From Erigeron canadensis (taxonomy: Eukaryota > Streptophyta > Magnoliopsida > Asterales > Asteraceae): a stretch of 64,000 nucleotides of DNA. Positions 50,831 through 63,790 of the stretch are shown one piece after another. Numbering within the stretch: position 1 is the stretch's first letter; every line of letters starts with the position of its first letter. The translations under genes and the position numbers were made by a program. The notes beneath the pieces were generated by a model. The model was not told the origin of the DNA and did no database searches. It saw only the letters and a list, made by a program, of their open reading frames with translations. The DNA is taken from contig NC_057764.1 of NCBI RefSeq assembly GCF_010389155.1, forward strand, positions 4,154,001 to 4,218,000, read 5' to 3'.

Positions 50831-51640
50831 CTTGTTTTAAGTTCTTCTGATTGTTGTTTGCTAATGGGTATCTGCGCGCTGGTTCTTCGAGCTCAGGCTG
50901 TTGTCCAGGTAGAGGGAGGTGATTCACTGATATGTTTTCGAATTAAAACTCAAATGGTAGAAAAAGGCTGACATGTTTTCGTTCCAAAATCAGATGTATC
51001 GGCGTTTCAAAGATGGATCCTACCCAATCTATGTCAATTAGGTTTGTGAGATATTGGGGTTTGCCATTTGATCTAACATCCAAGTATGTTTTTAATTGTC
51101 AATCTATGTTGCATTTTTTATACTTACGTGCTAAAAATAATTTCTGTCGATTCAGGTCAAATTAGTTCCTATTGGTATGGTCAGTAGCGTCAAGACTGCG
51201 TTGTATTTTAAGGAATATGACCTCAAAGAATCTGGCATAATTCTTTGAATTTAGAGAGAAAACAAGTACAAAGAACCAATGAAATATGCATGCAAACACC
51301 TTTGTAAACATTTAAACCTTGAACCATAACCACTTCAGTTGCGGGCATCAACAGACATGGATTGGTTCTGAAATCTTTGGTGTTGTCTAAATGGTTTGGC
51401 CTGGTTACATGATTTTAGTTTCATTCTAAAACCAAATGGTGGTTATCTTGAATGCAACTTATATTGAAGTACGTGTTAAAGGCAGGCTAAATTCACTAGC
51501 ATCCTTGGCTGGACAATTTGGATGGTCCTTGCATTTTCATGCTCTTAAAACATATTGACAGGTAGATATTCATTTGAAAGCATTAGTTGCCCTGTTGAAT
51601 CAATATGACCGATCAACAATTGATATATTTATTGGGCTAA
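50831..51640 (+). pseudogene. decayed gene fragment, copy 2 (no retrotransposon)
   Basis: Colinear with 15601-15893 plus 21073-21413. The last exon-like frame reads VSSVKTALYFKEYDLKESGIIL and stops near 51248. The upstream exon-like part is frameshifted compared with copy 1. The site matching the retrotransposon insertion (about 51125-51135) is empty. Family not recognised. Confidence 0.5.
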
Positions 51641-53349
51641 TTAGTACTTCAACTTGTTACTGAAACCTTTATTGGGGCTCAATAAAAAAAAGTTCTATTC
51701 AGATGAAGAAAAACGGCTAAAATCTCTTTAGCGGGATCGCAACCTGTTAAAGCTAACGTGGACTCTAATTAGGCTGTTAAAGATTTTTTTTTTCAACCTG
51801 ACACCTTGGAGGCCACGTATCCACATATCTTTATTTATTAGACTATCCGCATGAGTACATGATATCCATGTAACAAACATCCTAATCACTGTGTCACGTT
51901 AGATTTATCCATCCTTCCCACAAATACCTTTTACCCACAATAATAATATAACCATCCTTCTTACAAACAACCAAATAACTTCCCAACTAATTTTTGCCAA
52001 AGCAATTCACCATCCATCCAATTTTTGTCATCTACCTTCATCCTTCACCATCCTTCTCTACAAACACCAAAGGATGGATACCTTCCACCTCATCACTTAC
52101 AACAATACCCTTCCTACAAACATCCTCCATGTCATCACAAATCACCTATGGATACCCTTGATATGGATGGTCATATACATCATCAATTCATCTACTCAAC
52201 TTTTCATATCTTCATAAATCGTATTTGATTTTTTACCAAACTCACATAGTCACAAACTCATCTTTTCATTTACACCAAATAAAATTGAACACCCAAATGA
52301 CCCTTTTATTTCATAATCATATTCCCTACCCTCGATCAAATAATATTTATTACAAACAATAATCATTACTATAGATGAATAAATTAGGGTGAAGACATAT
52401 ATACATATCAAAAGGGAGCATTTGGGTGTCATTTTTTTATGAAAAATTTTGATAATAATGATGGGTTTGAAATATCACCGTCACCGACGCCGGAGAAAGT
52501 TGTGGGTTGCCTGATCTATGTTGTCTATCCTTGATCTAACCCAACCCGCTGGAAAATCTATGTCGTTTGCCTCTCCGCCATCACCGTCGTCAAAGATCCG
52601 AATTTTTAGATCCACTTTGGTTTAATTCGGTTAAATTCCATATGGATATCTTTCACCTTTGATACTTTATTGATGGTGTGTGTATATATATAACGAGTAG
52701 CTTGCAATTTCCGGCGACCCACCGCCCACCACCGCCATTTCTTGATTTTTATTTGGATTTTGTCGAATTGGACTTTATGTGCTCCGGTCATGATAATGGG
52801 TCGAGGCAACAAGAATTAAAGGAAAAAAAAGCCACTTGTTAAGCCACCAATGAAACACTAAAGATGTTTCTTAAGTTTTCTTTATTTTCATATAAACAAG
52901 ATTTTATATGATTTACTCTTATTTTATAATTTTGTGAGAACTCAGAAGCATATATGTTTGTAAATATTCTTTTTGTTTGTAATCGCGAGAAGTTGCATTG
53001 ATAGGTTAGTTTATGTTTCGAAGGTTTTGTTTTCAATTTTGATGAATTTAATTTCTAATTTTGATTTGGTTGTGGATCAAAATGTTGGTGAACCGGTAGA
53101 TGAAATGAGAAATTAAAAAAGTAATAATTAATGATGTGTAATTTCCATGTAATCAATAAATATGTTTAAAAAATAGAAACTAAGTTTTAAAATTATTTTT
53201 AACCGGCTACTTGTACGGAACTCCATAAAATAAATTTTAATCGTTTTTCTTCCCTCGAATAGAATTTTTTTTTGTTCAAGCCCCAAAAAAGTTTTCAGTG
53301 ACAAGTTGAAGGGCTTTTCAAGTAATTAGACCTTTAATTAATAGTCTAA
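51641..53349. other. intergenic, nothing recognised
   Basis: A C/T-rich stretch of CATCC/CACC words lies at 51900-52200. No coding region supported. Confidence 0.45.
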
Positions 53350-53549
53350 GGTGATGTTTGTTTGTGACTTAATAAGTTAAGACATGACTTAATCAAAAAT
53401 ACTTAATCCATTAAGTTATTAAAAGTGTTTGTTTTCTTGACCTAATAAATAAAAAACAACTGTATTGACTTAATCCATATAAACATTATTTATTAATTCA
53501 GCCACTTAATCAATTCATTCACTTAATGATTAAAAAAACAAACAAGCCC
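53350..53549. mobile_element. hAT-like MITE, copy 2
   Basis: Termini GGTGATGTTTGTTTG / AAACAAACAAGCCC are inverted repeats; flanks TAGTCTAA (53342-53349) and TAATATAA (53550-53557) agree in six of eight bases. Same family as 15066-15247. Confidence 0.65.
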
Positions 53550-55366
53550 TAATATAATGATAGGACATGCTCATGTAGCAAGCCCGATTCTATTTGGGTT
53601 TGCGGGTTCCTTATGGGGAATAGCTATTATATGAACCGGTTGTTTACAAGTAAAATAAATGAGGGTTTAATATGACACGATCATTTATAAAGTCGGGTTC
53701 TATTCAAGGAGTGAATTTAATATGACTCGGTTTTTTAGGTAAGCGGGTTCCATTTGGGAGGTTCTATTTAGATTTATGTAGTAATAAAATTTAGTTTATT
53801 ACAAAGATAAAGATTTTCTATATTAATTTAATCGATACTATTAAACAAATTATTATCTTTTTACGTAAAAAGTTTAATAGTTTGATCATCTTTAAGTTAG
53901 TATTTCAATTTAATGTTCAACTTTTAGACTAAAAGCTCGACAAACAAATCGTTATTTACAAACAATGAAATTTTCCTTACAAATCATTATCTACATAATC
54001 TTAAACATAAAAAATGAAATGTTTCTTGAGAGCAACTAACAAAATATTTTATACTCCAAATATCAAGAAATCCAATCTAAAATCACCAAAACAAAAAACA
54101 TCACATAACTAAAAAAAAACTTGACTTAAACTTTAAGACACCAATAAACAGAAATATATATCTATCAAAAATCCATCTATATCCAGTTTATATATCCAAA
54201 TTGAGGTGCTATCACTATCCAAAATAAGTATTTACGTATTATAGTGGACCACGATTGAGGTTCTAATTTACAGCACTATTTGATTTTAAACGTGTGGTTT
54301 TTTCTATGCAAGAATTCGTTTTCCTCTCACATTATAGAATTAGAATTTAGATATTTGACAATTTCAGTATTTGAGTCCATATATATTAAGAGATTATTAT
54401 TATTATTAGCTCTATTTAATGATGGCTTCTAGTTTGATTTCACTACTTCAAATACAAAAGTTAAACAAATCTATCACAATCGATTTATAGATATTTCAGA
54501 CTTTCAGTTCATATATTCTGAAGGTTTTACAAGCATAAAGATTGTGTCCAAAGGCATAAGGGTCACTGTTGAATGTATAGAGATTACTGCTAAAGTTATG
54601 AATGTGTGTTACATTCGGAACAGACGAGAAATAAGGATGCGAAATGCAAATTCACATGAAGTTTTTTTTTTGTTGGGGATGATTGTAAAAAAACACCAAA
54701 TTGAATGTAATCAAATATGTCAAATTCTATAACGATCAACAGACTGAAAGGCGTTTAGCGTATTGGTTTTGGAATAGTAATATCGATCATGACAAAGGTC
54801 GTAAACTTATACGGTGGATGGCACGGTGGGATTTTGAAATGGATATCTTGACTAAGCTGATCAGTTGGACAATTGGGGATTGGCTTTAAACGAAATTATG
54901 GATAACCAATATTGCTACTAGAAAAGACTTTATAACCCAAATCTTACGTTTAGAAACAATTATTGACCACAAAATAGTGAGAAATAAGTCGATTTCAATC
55001 AACTTTTTTTCTATAGAAATTTCTTCCATCATCTATGTTCTAAGGTCTATATGGACTCAAGGTTCCAACATTATAACTGATCACAAAAATTTTAATTCTA
55101 GTTAACTTAATAATGTTCCACTACAAAAATATTGAAAATTTATTGATACATGTCAATTAAAAGTTGGAAATTTTGCACAGTTGGACTATGACTTTACATG
55201 GAACCCAAATGTTACGTTTAGAAACGATTATTGAGTATTGACCACAAATTAATGAGAAAGAAGTACACTTGCAATAGCAAATTCTTGGAATATATATTGC
55301 ATATATAGTGTGGGTTCTCTTTATATATATATATCCAAATCATTATTATTAGACAGACTCATTGCA
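53550..55366 (+). repeat. duplicated 5' flank of RLP gene B
   Basis: From about 53880 it is colinear with 27640-29245, without the MITE found there. Includes an open stretch with ITAKVMNVCYIRN near 54585-54620 and a second, LAYWFWNSNIDHDKGRKLIR, also recognisable but broken in the gene A flank. A TATA-like run is at 55321-55334. Confidence 0.75.
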
Positions 55367-57754
55367 ATGCAGATAAAGAAAATGAGTAATTCAAAGATGG
55401 TTTGCTCTGTTTTTCTTTTCTTATCTTTTCAAATCTCTTTTGTTTCTTCTTCCTCTTATTTTAATACCAGCTTAACTACTCACAAATGCTCAGCTCAACA
55501 GACCCTTGATTTGCTTCTCTTCAAACAAAACATTTCCGTCCTCGCCATGAGTTACACAGACTTTCGTGACATGTGTCCCGGTTCTGGATATGATCCGATT
55601 ACGAAGAACTGGAACAAAGATATAGATTGCTGCAACTGGGACGGTGTCGAATGCGACCACTCCACAGGTGACATAATAGGTCTTGATCTTAGCTGTGGCA
55701 TGCTACAAGGTATCATCCACCCTAACACCACCCTTTTTAACCTTCCTCGCCTCCAGAGACTTAACATAGCGTACAATGATTTTGATGATTCCCAATTTCC
55801 ACGTGAAATCGCAAGGTTTTCTCATAGTCTAACACATCTCAACATCTCTCAATGTGGTTTTACTGGCCAGATGCCGTCAGAGATCTCATTTCTCTCTAAA
55901 CTGGTTTCCATTGATCTCTCTAACAATTTGCCTGGTTTCCAAATTCAACCTAATGCTTTCAATAATCTACTGCAAAACTGTAGTCGTTTGAGAGAGCTCG
56001 TGATGGGGAATGTTAATATCTCTTGGGTTTTACCGGCTTACCTTAATATATCTTCTTCTCTAGAATCACTCGATCTTCATGGAACTGGTTTGCAAGGGAA
56101 ATTACCTTACAACATGGTGGGATCCCTTCCGGAATCCCTAGCAAACCTAACGCACCTAATTACGCTAGATTTAAGTTATAACATGCTTAGCGGAACCTTG
56201 CCTTCATGGTTGTTTACCTTTCCCTCACTAGAAAACATTTATCTTGATAACAACATGTTTACTGGAGGCTTGCCATCAAATTGGCTCTACCTTCAATCAT
56301 TACGGACATTAACCCTTAGTGGAAATCAGTTTGATGGCGAGGTCAATCAAGGCTCCACTATACCACCATCCTTTACCCAACTCATCAACCTCTCTGTCCT
56401 TGACCTTTCATATAACAAGTTCATAGGTATATGGGATTTGGATACCTTGTTTTCAAGCATACCAAAACTTATATATCTCCAACTCTCGTACAGTGGCTTA
56501 TCTGTAATGTCCAATAATTCCAATTGGTACGCCAACCCTGCTTTTAAGCGGTTAGGTTTGGCATCTTGCAACCTCACAATGTTCCCGAAGTCCTTACGAG
56601 CCATGATAAATGTTGCATATCTAGATTTATCTAATAACGAGATCCATGGCGACGTTCCTGATTGGGCAGGAGAGATAGGAGGAAATGCACTGTCTCATTT
56701 AAATCTTTCACATAACTCCATAACAAGCTTACCCCAATTTCAGTGGAATCGATTAGAAGATCTAGACCTACAGTCCAACATGATTCAAGGACCATTCCCT
56801 CTATCCATTTGCAACATGAGTTATTTATATTACTTAGATATGTCGCATAATAGCTTCGGTGGAAGTATTCCACAATGTTTGAGAGATATCAGCGGGCTTC
56901 AGCTCATAGATCTAAGGACCAATCATTTTCATGGAACCATTCCAAGTTTTTGTGAGAATCACACAGATATACGTGGGCTATTCTTGAATGGAAATCGATT
57001 ACAAGGAGCGCTTCCCACTTCTTTGCCCAGCTGTGAATGGTTGGAAATACTTGATGTTGGAAACAACCACCTAAATGGCACATTCCCCGGTTGGTTAGGA
57101 GGTCTTGTGAACCTCCGGGTTCTTATATTGAAATCAAATAATTTTCATGGTCGCATTGAAATCCCTTCGCCAGTTAAACTTACTTTTCCAAGTCTAATAG
57201 TCTTTGACTTATCTCACAACACGTTTGAAGGTCATCTCCCCGATATTTATTTTCAGAATTTTATTTCCATGAAAGATGTTCCAGAAAAGGAAACAAAACC
57301 GAACTACTTGAGCTTGATTGGATTATATTTTTACACTATCATTGTTACAGTGAAAGGTTATGATCTCCAATTTACAAAAATTTTGGATGACTACATGATT
57401 GTTGATCTATCCAATAACAAATTTACAGGAGATATTCCGAACGTTATTGGTACTCTTGAGTCACTGATAACACTTAACTTATCCCACAACAACCTCAACG
57501 GTCGAATTCCCGATGCTCTTGGAAATCTTTCGGAGATGGAATCATTAGACCTATCTTGGAACCAACTCACTGGAGAGATCCCTCAAAGTCTTGCAGGAAT
57601 AACTGCTCTTTCAGTTTTAAACCTTTCACAAAACCATCTTGTGGGACGTATTCCAGAAGGAACACAGTTCGGGTCGTTTGAAAACTCATTTGGAGGGAAT
57701 TCGGGACTTTGTAGTGCTTTCCGATTGCTTTACCATAAAGTGGCTAATTGCTAG
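55367..57754 (+). pseudogene. Cf-type LRR receptor-like protein, gene B, without membrane anchor
   Basis: 795 residues from the ATG that matches the start of gene A (an upstream in-frame ATG at 55310 is not favoured). Signal peptide, cysteine cap and LRRs follow gene A closely. Two changes: an in-frame loss of 198 bases (66 residues, about three LRRs) after GKLPYN, and a new C-terminus. At GNSGLC the frame enters unrelated codons (SAFRLLYHKVANC) and stops, so the acidic part, membrane span and tail are lost. If expressed it would be a secreted LRR protein; otherwise it is a pseudogene. The lost end survives just downstream. Confidence 0.85.
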
Positions 57755-58044
57755 CTCTGATGTTGTCATCCACGTTCACTGAAACCACAGACATATGATC
57801 TTTGAAGTATAGGAAGATGAAAGACGAATGTAAGGATTGTGCAGACCACCGAATGTGGCTTACATGCTGCAGGATCGGTGATAGAGATACTGGATACGGA
57901 TGTGGAACCCTATTTGGATTGCTAGCAGGATTTCTCATGTTGTCATCCGGAAGACCAAAATGGTTCGCTAAAATTTCTGATGCAGCAGAGCGTATGATCT
58001 TGAAGAGGCGTAACAAAAGAAGATACATTTACATAGGAAGCTGA
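57755..58044 (+). pseudogene. scrambled RLP C-terminal relics behind gene B
   Basis: Two layers. About 57755-57860 holds a deleted version of an RLP end (matches to CTGATGTTGTCATCC, ATATGATCTTTGAAG, TAGGAAGATGAAA, and the 3' flank AATTGTGCAGACC.CCGAATG). About 57889-58044 then holds a second, clean copy of the membrane span and tail (GTLFGLLAGFLMLSSGRPKW .. YIYIGS, stop). Gene B cannot read into it. Confidence 0.8.
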
Positions 58045-59110
58045 AATTAGCTTGTGAATGGTACGCATTTCTTCCTATATCTCTGACTAAATTATGCAAA
58101 ATGTTTTACTTTGTTGTCTTATCTTCTTCAGAAATTTCTTCTGCAGGTAAACAAGTTTGTCATATGGCTGGACCTTTTGAATTATGAAGTTGTAGAGAAA
58201 CTATTGAATTACAGTGGTATTATCATTTTCTTTTGAATTATGGAGTTGTAGAGAACCTACTGAATTAAAATAGCTTAATATAGTTGGACCTTTTTAATTA
58301 TGAAGTTCAGAAGTTGTAGTGGAAAATTATTTTCAGGAGAAGGTTATTTTTATATATAAACGTTTTATTGTGGGTTATTAAAAGCAAAATCTTTTATTTT
58401 ACCCACATTGGTTTTTAGAATATTTTTGACCTTCAGGATATTCCATCAAACTTCAAGTCTCATTTCTTACATTTATATGAATAGATTATTAAGAGGATTT
58501 TTCAAAAATCTTGGATTTCACCCAAGGCATTCGTATAATTTAAGGGTAGAATAGTTGTCGTTCTAAAAAATAATAATATTGCAAAAAATTTAAAGAAAAT
58601 ATGAAGTTCTCTTAGAAATTTTAAGACCAACAATGAAATTTTCATTGAAAGCTAACCGGAGGTAAAAAAAAATTAAAAAAACACACTATACAAACCAAAA
58701 AATCAAAATCTAAAATGACCAAACCAAAAACATGACATAGCCAAAACACTTGACTCAAACTTTAAACCAACAAATGGACAAATCCTGCAGTATTTTGGTT
58801 TTTCAGTGTCATCCAAATGGAGGTGCAGTGTATGGTATCATCATCTAATCTTGATTTAGATATATGATAATTTTAGTATTTGAGTGATATTAAGAGATTA
58901 GGTCTATTTAAGGATGGTTTTTTTAGCTTTATCTTACTACTTTAAATACTGAACTTAAACAAATCGGTATGCTAAATTTCTAAAATGTAAGTTTCATTTC
59001 ATATTCTTAAGTTTTTGTGAGCATAAAGATTGTGTGTAAAGGCATAATGGTCGCTGTTAAATGTATAGGGATTACTGCTGAAGTTATGCATGCGTGGTAC
59101 ATCCGAAGCC
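58045..59110 (+). repeat. RLP 3' flank followed by a third copy of the RLP 5' flank
   Basis: 58045-58420 matches the 3' flanks at 32057 and 34608. 58621-58840 matches 35805-36060, and 58840-59110 matches 28430-28700 (including ITAEVMHAWYIR), but no RLP gene follows. A few bases of the same flank (AATTCACATGAAGTTTTT) reappear at 59355, after about 240 unrelated bases. Confidence 0.65.
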
Positions 59111-61592
59111 ACAGGACATAACTACGTTACAGGCGTAACGAACACTCTTATGGGGAGTACAACTTACAGTTATGATGACCCGGACGATTTGACATACGAT
59201 TTTGGTTGCATTAGGTAGACCTATACCTTGGAAAATTGAGAACCTTTTGTATCCTCCTTGCTTTACCCCATGACTTCTTATTTTCTACCATCTGATTTCA
59301 TTCATGTATTTACATCAAAACTACAAGGGAACAGAGAAAAGGGCCATCTTAGAATTCACATGAAGTTTTTATATTTGAAAGGCAAGAGGTAAGAACTCTG
59401 GTCTTTAATCTATATGGGCATATGACAAAGCCCGGCGCTGAGAATGCCAGGTATACTGGTCTTCACGAAAAAAACTCTTCAACACCTTGTTCTGCAAATC
59501 TGTTTGAAATAAACACCTTGTTCTGCAAATCTGTTAGTAGTTATCATATGAAGATTGGCTTTGCAGCTGTTCGAGTTGTCTTTTGTTGTATTGATGCTTA
59601 AATACATAGAATTTTATCAGTTATTTTTTGTGTATATGTAGGCTATAAAGATTTTATATGAACCTTGTTTGGGGAGACGACTAAGGCAATGGTTCTAATT
59701 GTATGTTGCTCCTCAATCCACATGATAGCAAAACACCTATGGGTTCTTAAATTTTATCAAAGTTTTGGGTTCATAATGCTTGCTAGTAAGGCTGGTGCAG
59801 GATACTCATATCTATATACGGGCATGCAGGGATTTGCTAGCACCATCATAGCAGCTTGTTAGGTGATATAGGGATTCATCGGATTTTTTCTGAAAGCGCC
59901 TACTCAAAGCTGTCATCCATATAGTCAGGGATGATCTTGAATTTCAAATTTCCCAGGGCGAGAGGGCCGAAAATATGCCTCATGCCAAAAATTTTAAATA
60001 ATACAACACAATAATTTCAAGGGTTTTGAACCTAGTCAAGAAAAGCACCCATCCTCACATTCTGAGGAGCAGGACTCTGATACTAGTATTCGAATTACAA
60101 ATATCTATAATTCTCTACTGGATTTCGGCCTTTTTGTATGAAGAGAATAGTGTCAAGTTCAAGTTATGCATCAAGAAGAAAAGGGTAAATGAGTGGAACC
60201 TTATGTGTACCGTCTTGTACCCAAAGTGCACACCGGATATAACTCATGTCCGGCGACTCACCATTCTCACACAAGGATCAAAAGATATAGTTTCTCCACT
60301 TGCCTTTGGCAAGATTTGAACATGTGACACACAGCCTTCATGTGTGCCATGTGGTCACATGAACGGTCAGTAGATCTATGATCAATTGGTAAGTCATGCA
60401 TCAAGTGAAGTCTCAACTCTCAAAGTCATGAGAAGCCTTATGTACTAGAATATTGGCTTCAAAAATGGCTTTAGTCATATCCAACTTTCAACTTTGGTTC
60501 AGTTGTGGAAAGACGGCTGGGCTATCTGGTAATCGGTCATTTGGGGGTATTGAACACTTAAAGTCCCAACTCCCAAGTCATTTATATGGGCTCTATTCTT
60601 ATGAAAATGGGTCTTTATTTAACAGGCTGGTGGGCCATTTTCTTAATGGGTCTGCATGATGTTCAAGTAACTAGTAAGACTAAATCTATTATATGCTTAT
60701 GTTGTTTCCAATGCAAGTTTTGGTTGTTATATTACTGCCTTAGCTTTAGCTGTAGAACAATAGAAGGTCTTTCATCATCATGCCACTTGTGTTTACAAGA
60801 TCAGTAACAGCGCAACGTTTAGCACATGAAATCCGATTACAACAAAATTGGCCTGAGATCTTAAACCTCAAAGTAAAAAGAGAGGAGATTTTACTTGAGC
60901 AGAGCGTATGCATAGTTGATCACAGATTCACATGTCACCTGCCCTAAGTGTGTAATACTATACTAATAGCTTAAATCAAATAACTTCTGATATCATCTCC
61001 TTCTGTACCCTCCCTGTTGAATATCCTAATCCTAACCATCCTCTATGAAAAATGTTATGATGGTGGCAATTATGGGGCAGACATCCGTTCCTAAAAAACA
61101 ATACAGTGCATACAGTTCCAAAAATAACGTTTATAACTATTCCTGTATCTCGGTTGTGGTCCTATAGGTCATCATGGTAGCATCAAAAGAGACCATAACA
61201 GTCACATAACTCATTTCTTAAGCATAAAACAAAAACGACTATACTAAGCATACAATCAAAGAAAAGCAAATCGGTCTCGTATGCAAACAAACACAGACAA
61301 AATTACCCAATAATCCTATATGTATCAAAAAAAAAAAAAAAAAGACTACAAAATTTTCACAAAAAAAACGTATCAGCATTCATCAAAAAAGTCATTTATT
61401 AATCCAACAATCCATGAATCCAATCTAACAAAACTGATATATACCCATTGATTAGTCTCAACTTACCTCTGCAAACCAATATATATAAGTTATATCTCTG
61501 TATCTATAATATATATGCTACTATTAGTACTTTATTAACTTTTCAATAATCTGTACCCTTAATATGGCATTGCCACATTATTATAATCATTA
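59111..61592. other. intergenic, nothing certain
   Basis: No coding region convinces. A stretch at 60200-60360 with TGTTCAAATCTTGCC on the minus strand might be a SINE remnant. A poly(A) run is at 61327-61343. Confidence 0.4.
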
Positions 61593-62120
61593 TCAACTTT
61601 CTCTTTTCCTTTTTTCGACTTCCATACGTCTAACAACATGCTTAATAGCCTCTCTAGCCCTCTTCCTCGTATCCGCGGCAACTTTCCCACTGCGGTCGGC
61701 TTCTTGACCCAAATCCATCTCTGCATTCTTTATCGACACACTCGATATCTCCGCTGCCGCAACCAGTAACCGGGCATTCCGTAAATCAATCGTGCCACTC
61801 TTCGTATCGAAAACGAGGTTGTTGGGGTTCAAGCAAGTAACACAACGGAGCAATGTGGCAGGCTGTGATTTGATAATACAATTTGGGTGTGAATAAGATT
61901 TGCATTTGTGACAAACGACAGCGTTTTGAGGTGGGGATGTGGTGTAGACTGTTAGACAAGATGGGCAGAAAGATTGGTGGTGCAGACGGAGGATACAGGT
62001 GGTGCAGAGACGGCGGAAGGTGCTTCGGTGAGGAACATTGTGGAGGATTTTTTGGTTGTTGAATCCGCATTGGTCGCAGACGGTGGTGGTCAACGGTGGT
62101 GGGTTAGGGTTTGTGTTCAT
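61593..62120 (-). CDS. cysteine-rich zinc-finger protein (RING/PHD-like), plant-specific
   Basis: Single exon, 175 residues. The first 105 residues hold regularly spaced cysteine pairs (CDQCG, CTTC, FCPSC, VVCHKC, SHPNC, RCVTC), enough to bind two or three zinc ions in a treble-clef or PHD-like fold. The C-terminal 65 residues are alanine/arginine-rich and predicted helical (NARLLVAAAEISSVSIKNAE.., then ..RKRAREAIKHVVRRMEVEK..), probably a coiled coil with a nuclear-type basic patch. I recall similar uncharacterised plant proteins but no defined role. Ubiquitin ligase or chromatin reading would be guesses. The ATG is followed by a proline/threonine-rich start; no signal peptide. Confidence 0.8.
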   Translation of the reverse strand: MNTNPNPPPLTTTVCDQCGFNNQKILHNVPHRSTFRRLCTTCILRLHHQSFCPSCLTVYTTSPPQNAVVCHKCKSYSHPNCIIKSQPATLLRCVTCLNPNNLVFDTKSGTIDLRNARLLVAAAEISSVSIKNAEMDLGQEADRSGKVAADTRKRAREAIKHVVRRMEVEKRKRES

Positions 62121-62319
62121 AGTTTTCCGGTGACACCCACCCTAATTTTATCTTATTTTTTACTTTTGAACGGCAACCCACCACCGTAAATTATGTTTGA
62201 TTTTATTTGTATATTATTATGAAGGTTTTATAGGAAATTACTGTACTATTTAAGGTTTTACTATAAATACGAGTAGTTATTAGAAAACAAAAGTTTGATT
62301 CGAGAGAGTAACTTTTTTT
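62121..62319 (-). promoter_or_regulatory. upstream region of the zinc-finger gene
   Basis: Short AT-rich region, promoter by position only. Confidence 0.25.
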
Positions 62320-62496
62320 ACTTGATAAATTTAATAATTAAAAACTTAATTATTCAGTTAAATTTCATGTTTCTTTTTTACATAATAAATAAAAATAACC
62401 GTCAATTACATATATTTTACTTAATACATACATTAAGAATATATTCAGTCATTTAATACATTCAGCACTTAATGACTAAAAAAGGATTTGGACCCT
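62320..62496. mobile_element. hAT-like MITE remnant, copy 3
   Basis: Weakly resembles 15066-15247 and 53350-53549 (ACATAATAAATAAAAA, TTCAGTCATTTAAT, GCACTTAATGACTAAAAAA). Ends not definable. Confidence 0.35.
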
Positions 62497-63790
62497 AAGT
62501 CATACATACACACACTAGATAATAAGATATAGATTATATGATACTACAAATATAGATTAGACTTGGTACAAGCCAAGGTCATCATTCCCTTTGGTTCGCA
62601 CAACCAAAAAATTATTCTGAGGGTCTGCAAGAAGATCAAAAAATAAGAAATTATATCAAAAATTATGTACAAAAAAAATACAAAAAAGACTTGTCAGAGA
62701 ATAATAATTACTTTTCACTATATTTTTGTCTGCACAATAAGACGATGATGATGGTAGTCATGATGATTGGAGGGGTTTGTGTTTTCCCTTACAATGGTTT
62801 CAGATTTTTAATTTTCAATTTTTCAATTATAAATGTGCTATTTATAATTATGAAATTTAGGGTTTATCTTGAGACTTGAAATCGATTTCAAAATTCAACA
62901 TTTGATATTGTTTCTATTGTTATTGTTGTTTTGTGGATGTTGATGGTATAGATTTAGAAAAGAAAAACAAAAATAAAAGCACGGTATTTTAAAAGCAAAA
63001 TGACCAATATACCACGGTATGCATTGCACATAGGATTTAATTGTAGCAAAACTAACATCTTTAGAGGAAGGAGTGTTGATAAAATAAAAATACTAGGTGA
63101 AAAAGTCTAATTTCGATAACCACGGGGGTCATTTATGAAATTTACCCTTAATATACTTTTTAATTAAGGGTGAGATCGAACTCAAACTGACCCACACCCA
63201 ACCCGAACCGGCTAGGCCCGAAAATCGACAAGTCTCCAATTTGGACCAAAATAAATGGACGAGCTTTGTTCTTTGGCCCGAGATGGGATGCTTATTGGAG
63301 ATTTGGACTTGGATTGAACTTGCTTGATGCATATATAGTTACATTTCTTGTAAATTACACTTTACTATTAACATTTATACATTTCGTGATCAAAAAAATC
63401 AAACAAAATGTGTAATCAAACAGATACAAAACATAATGAAAAAAAAAAAAACTATCCAAAACTACATATTAGATTAACTAACTCCAAATTCCAAATTAAA
63501 TGAGAGGTGATACAAAAAAAAAACTATCCTAAATAAGTCAGAACACATAAAACAATATCATCAACAAGTACATTTTCAATTAATCTGAATTTCGTTGCCT
63601 TTGCCTTTTACGTTCATGTTTCTAAGTTTTTCTTCCCTACACAAACAAATTTATAAAACACAAATGTATGTTATGTAATTTCAAATTTGATTTTGGTATA
63701 TTTACCTCTAACACCTCTAACAATATCCTCATTTTTTTTTTAATTCGACGTCCGCATCATCAATGTTGACCACCATCCCGGATGACTTTC
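62497..63790. other. intergenic, nothing recognised
   Basis: AT-rich; no coding region or clear repeat. Confidence 0.45.

Noticed and set aside
60190..60360. Possible SINE on the minus strand (TGTTCAAATCTTGCC)
   Set aside because: Only a weak B-box-like word; no A box at the right distance and no tail.
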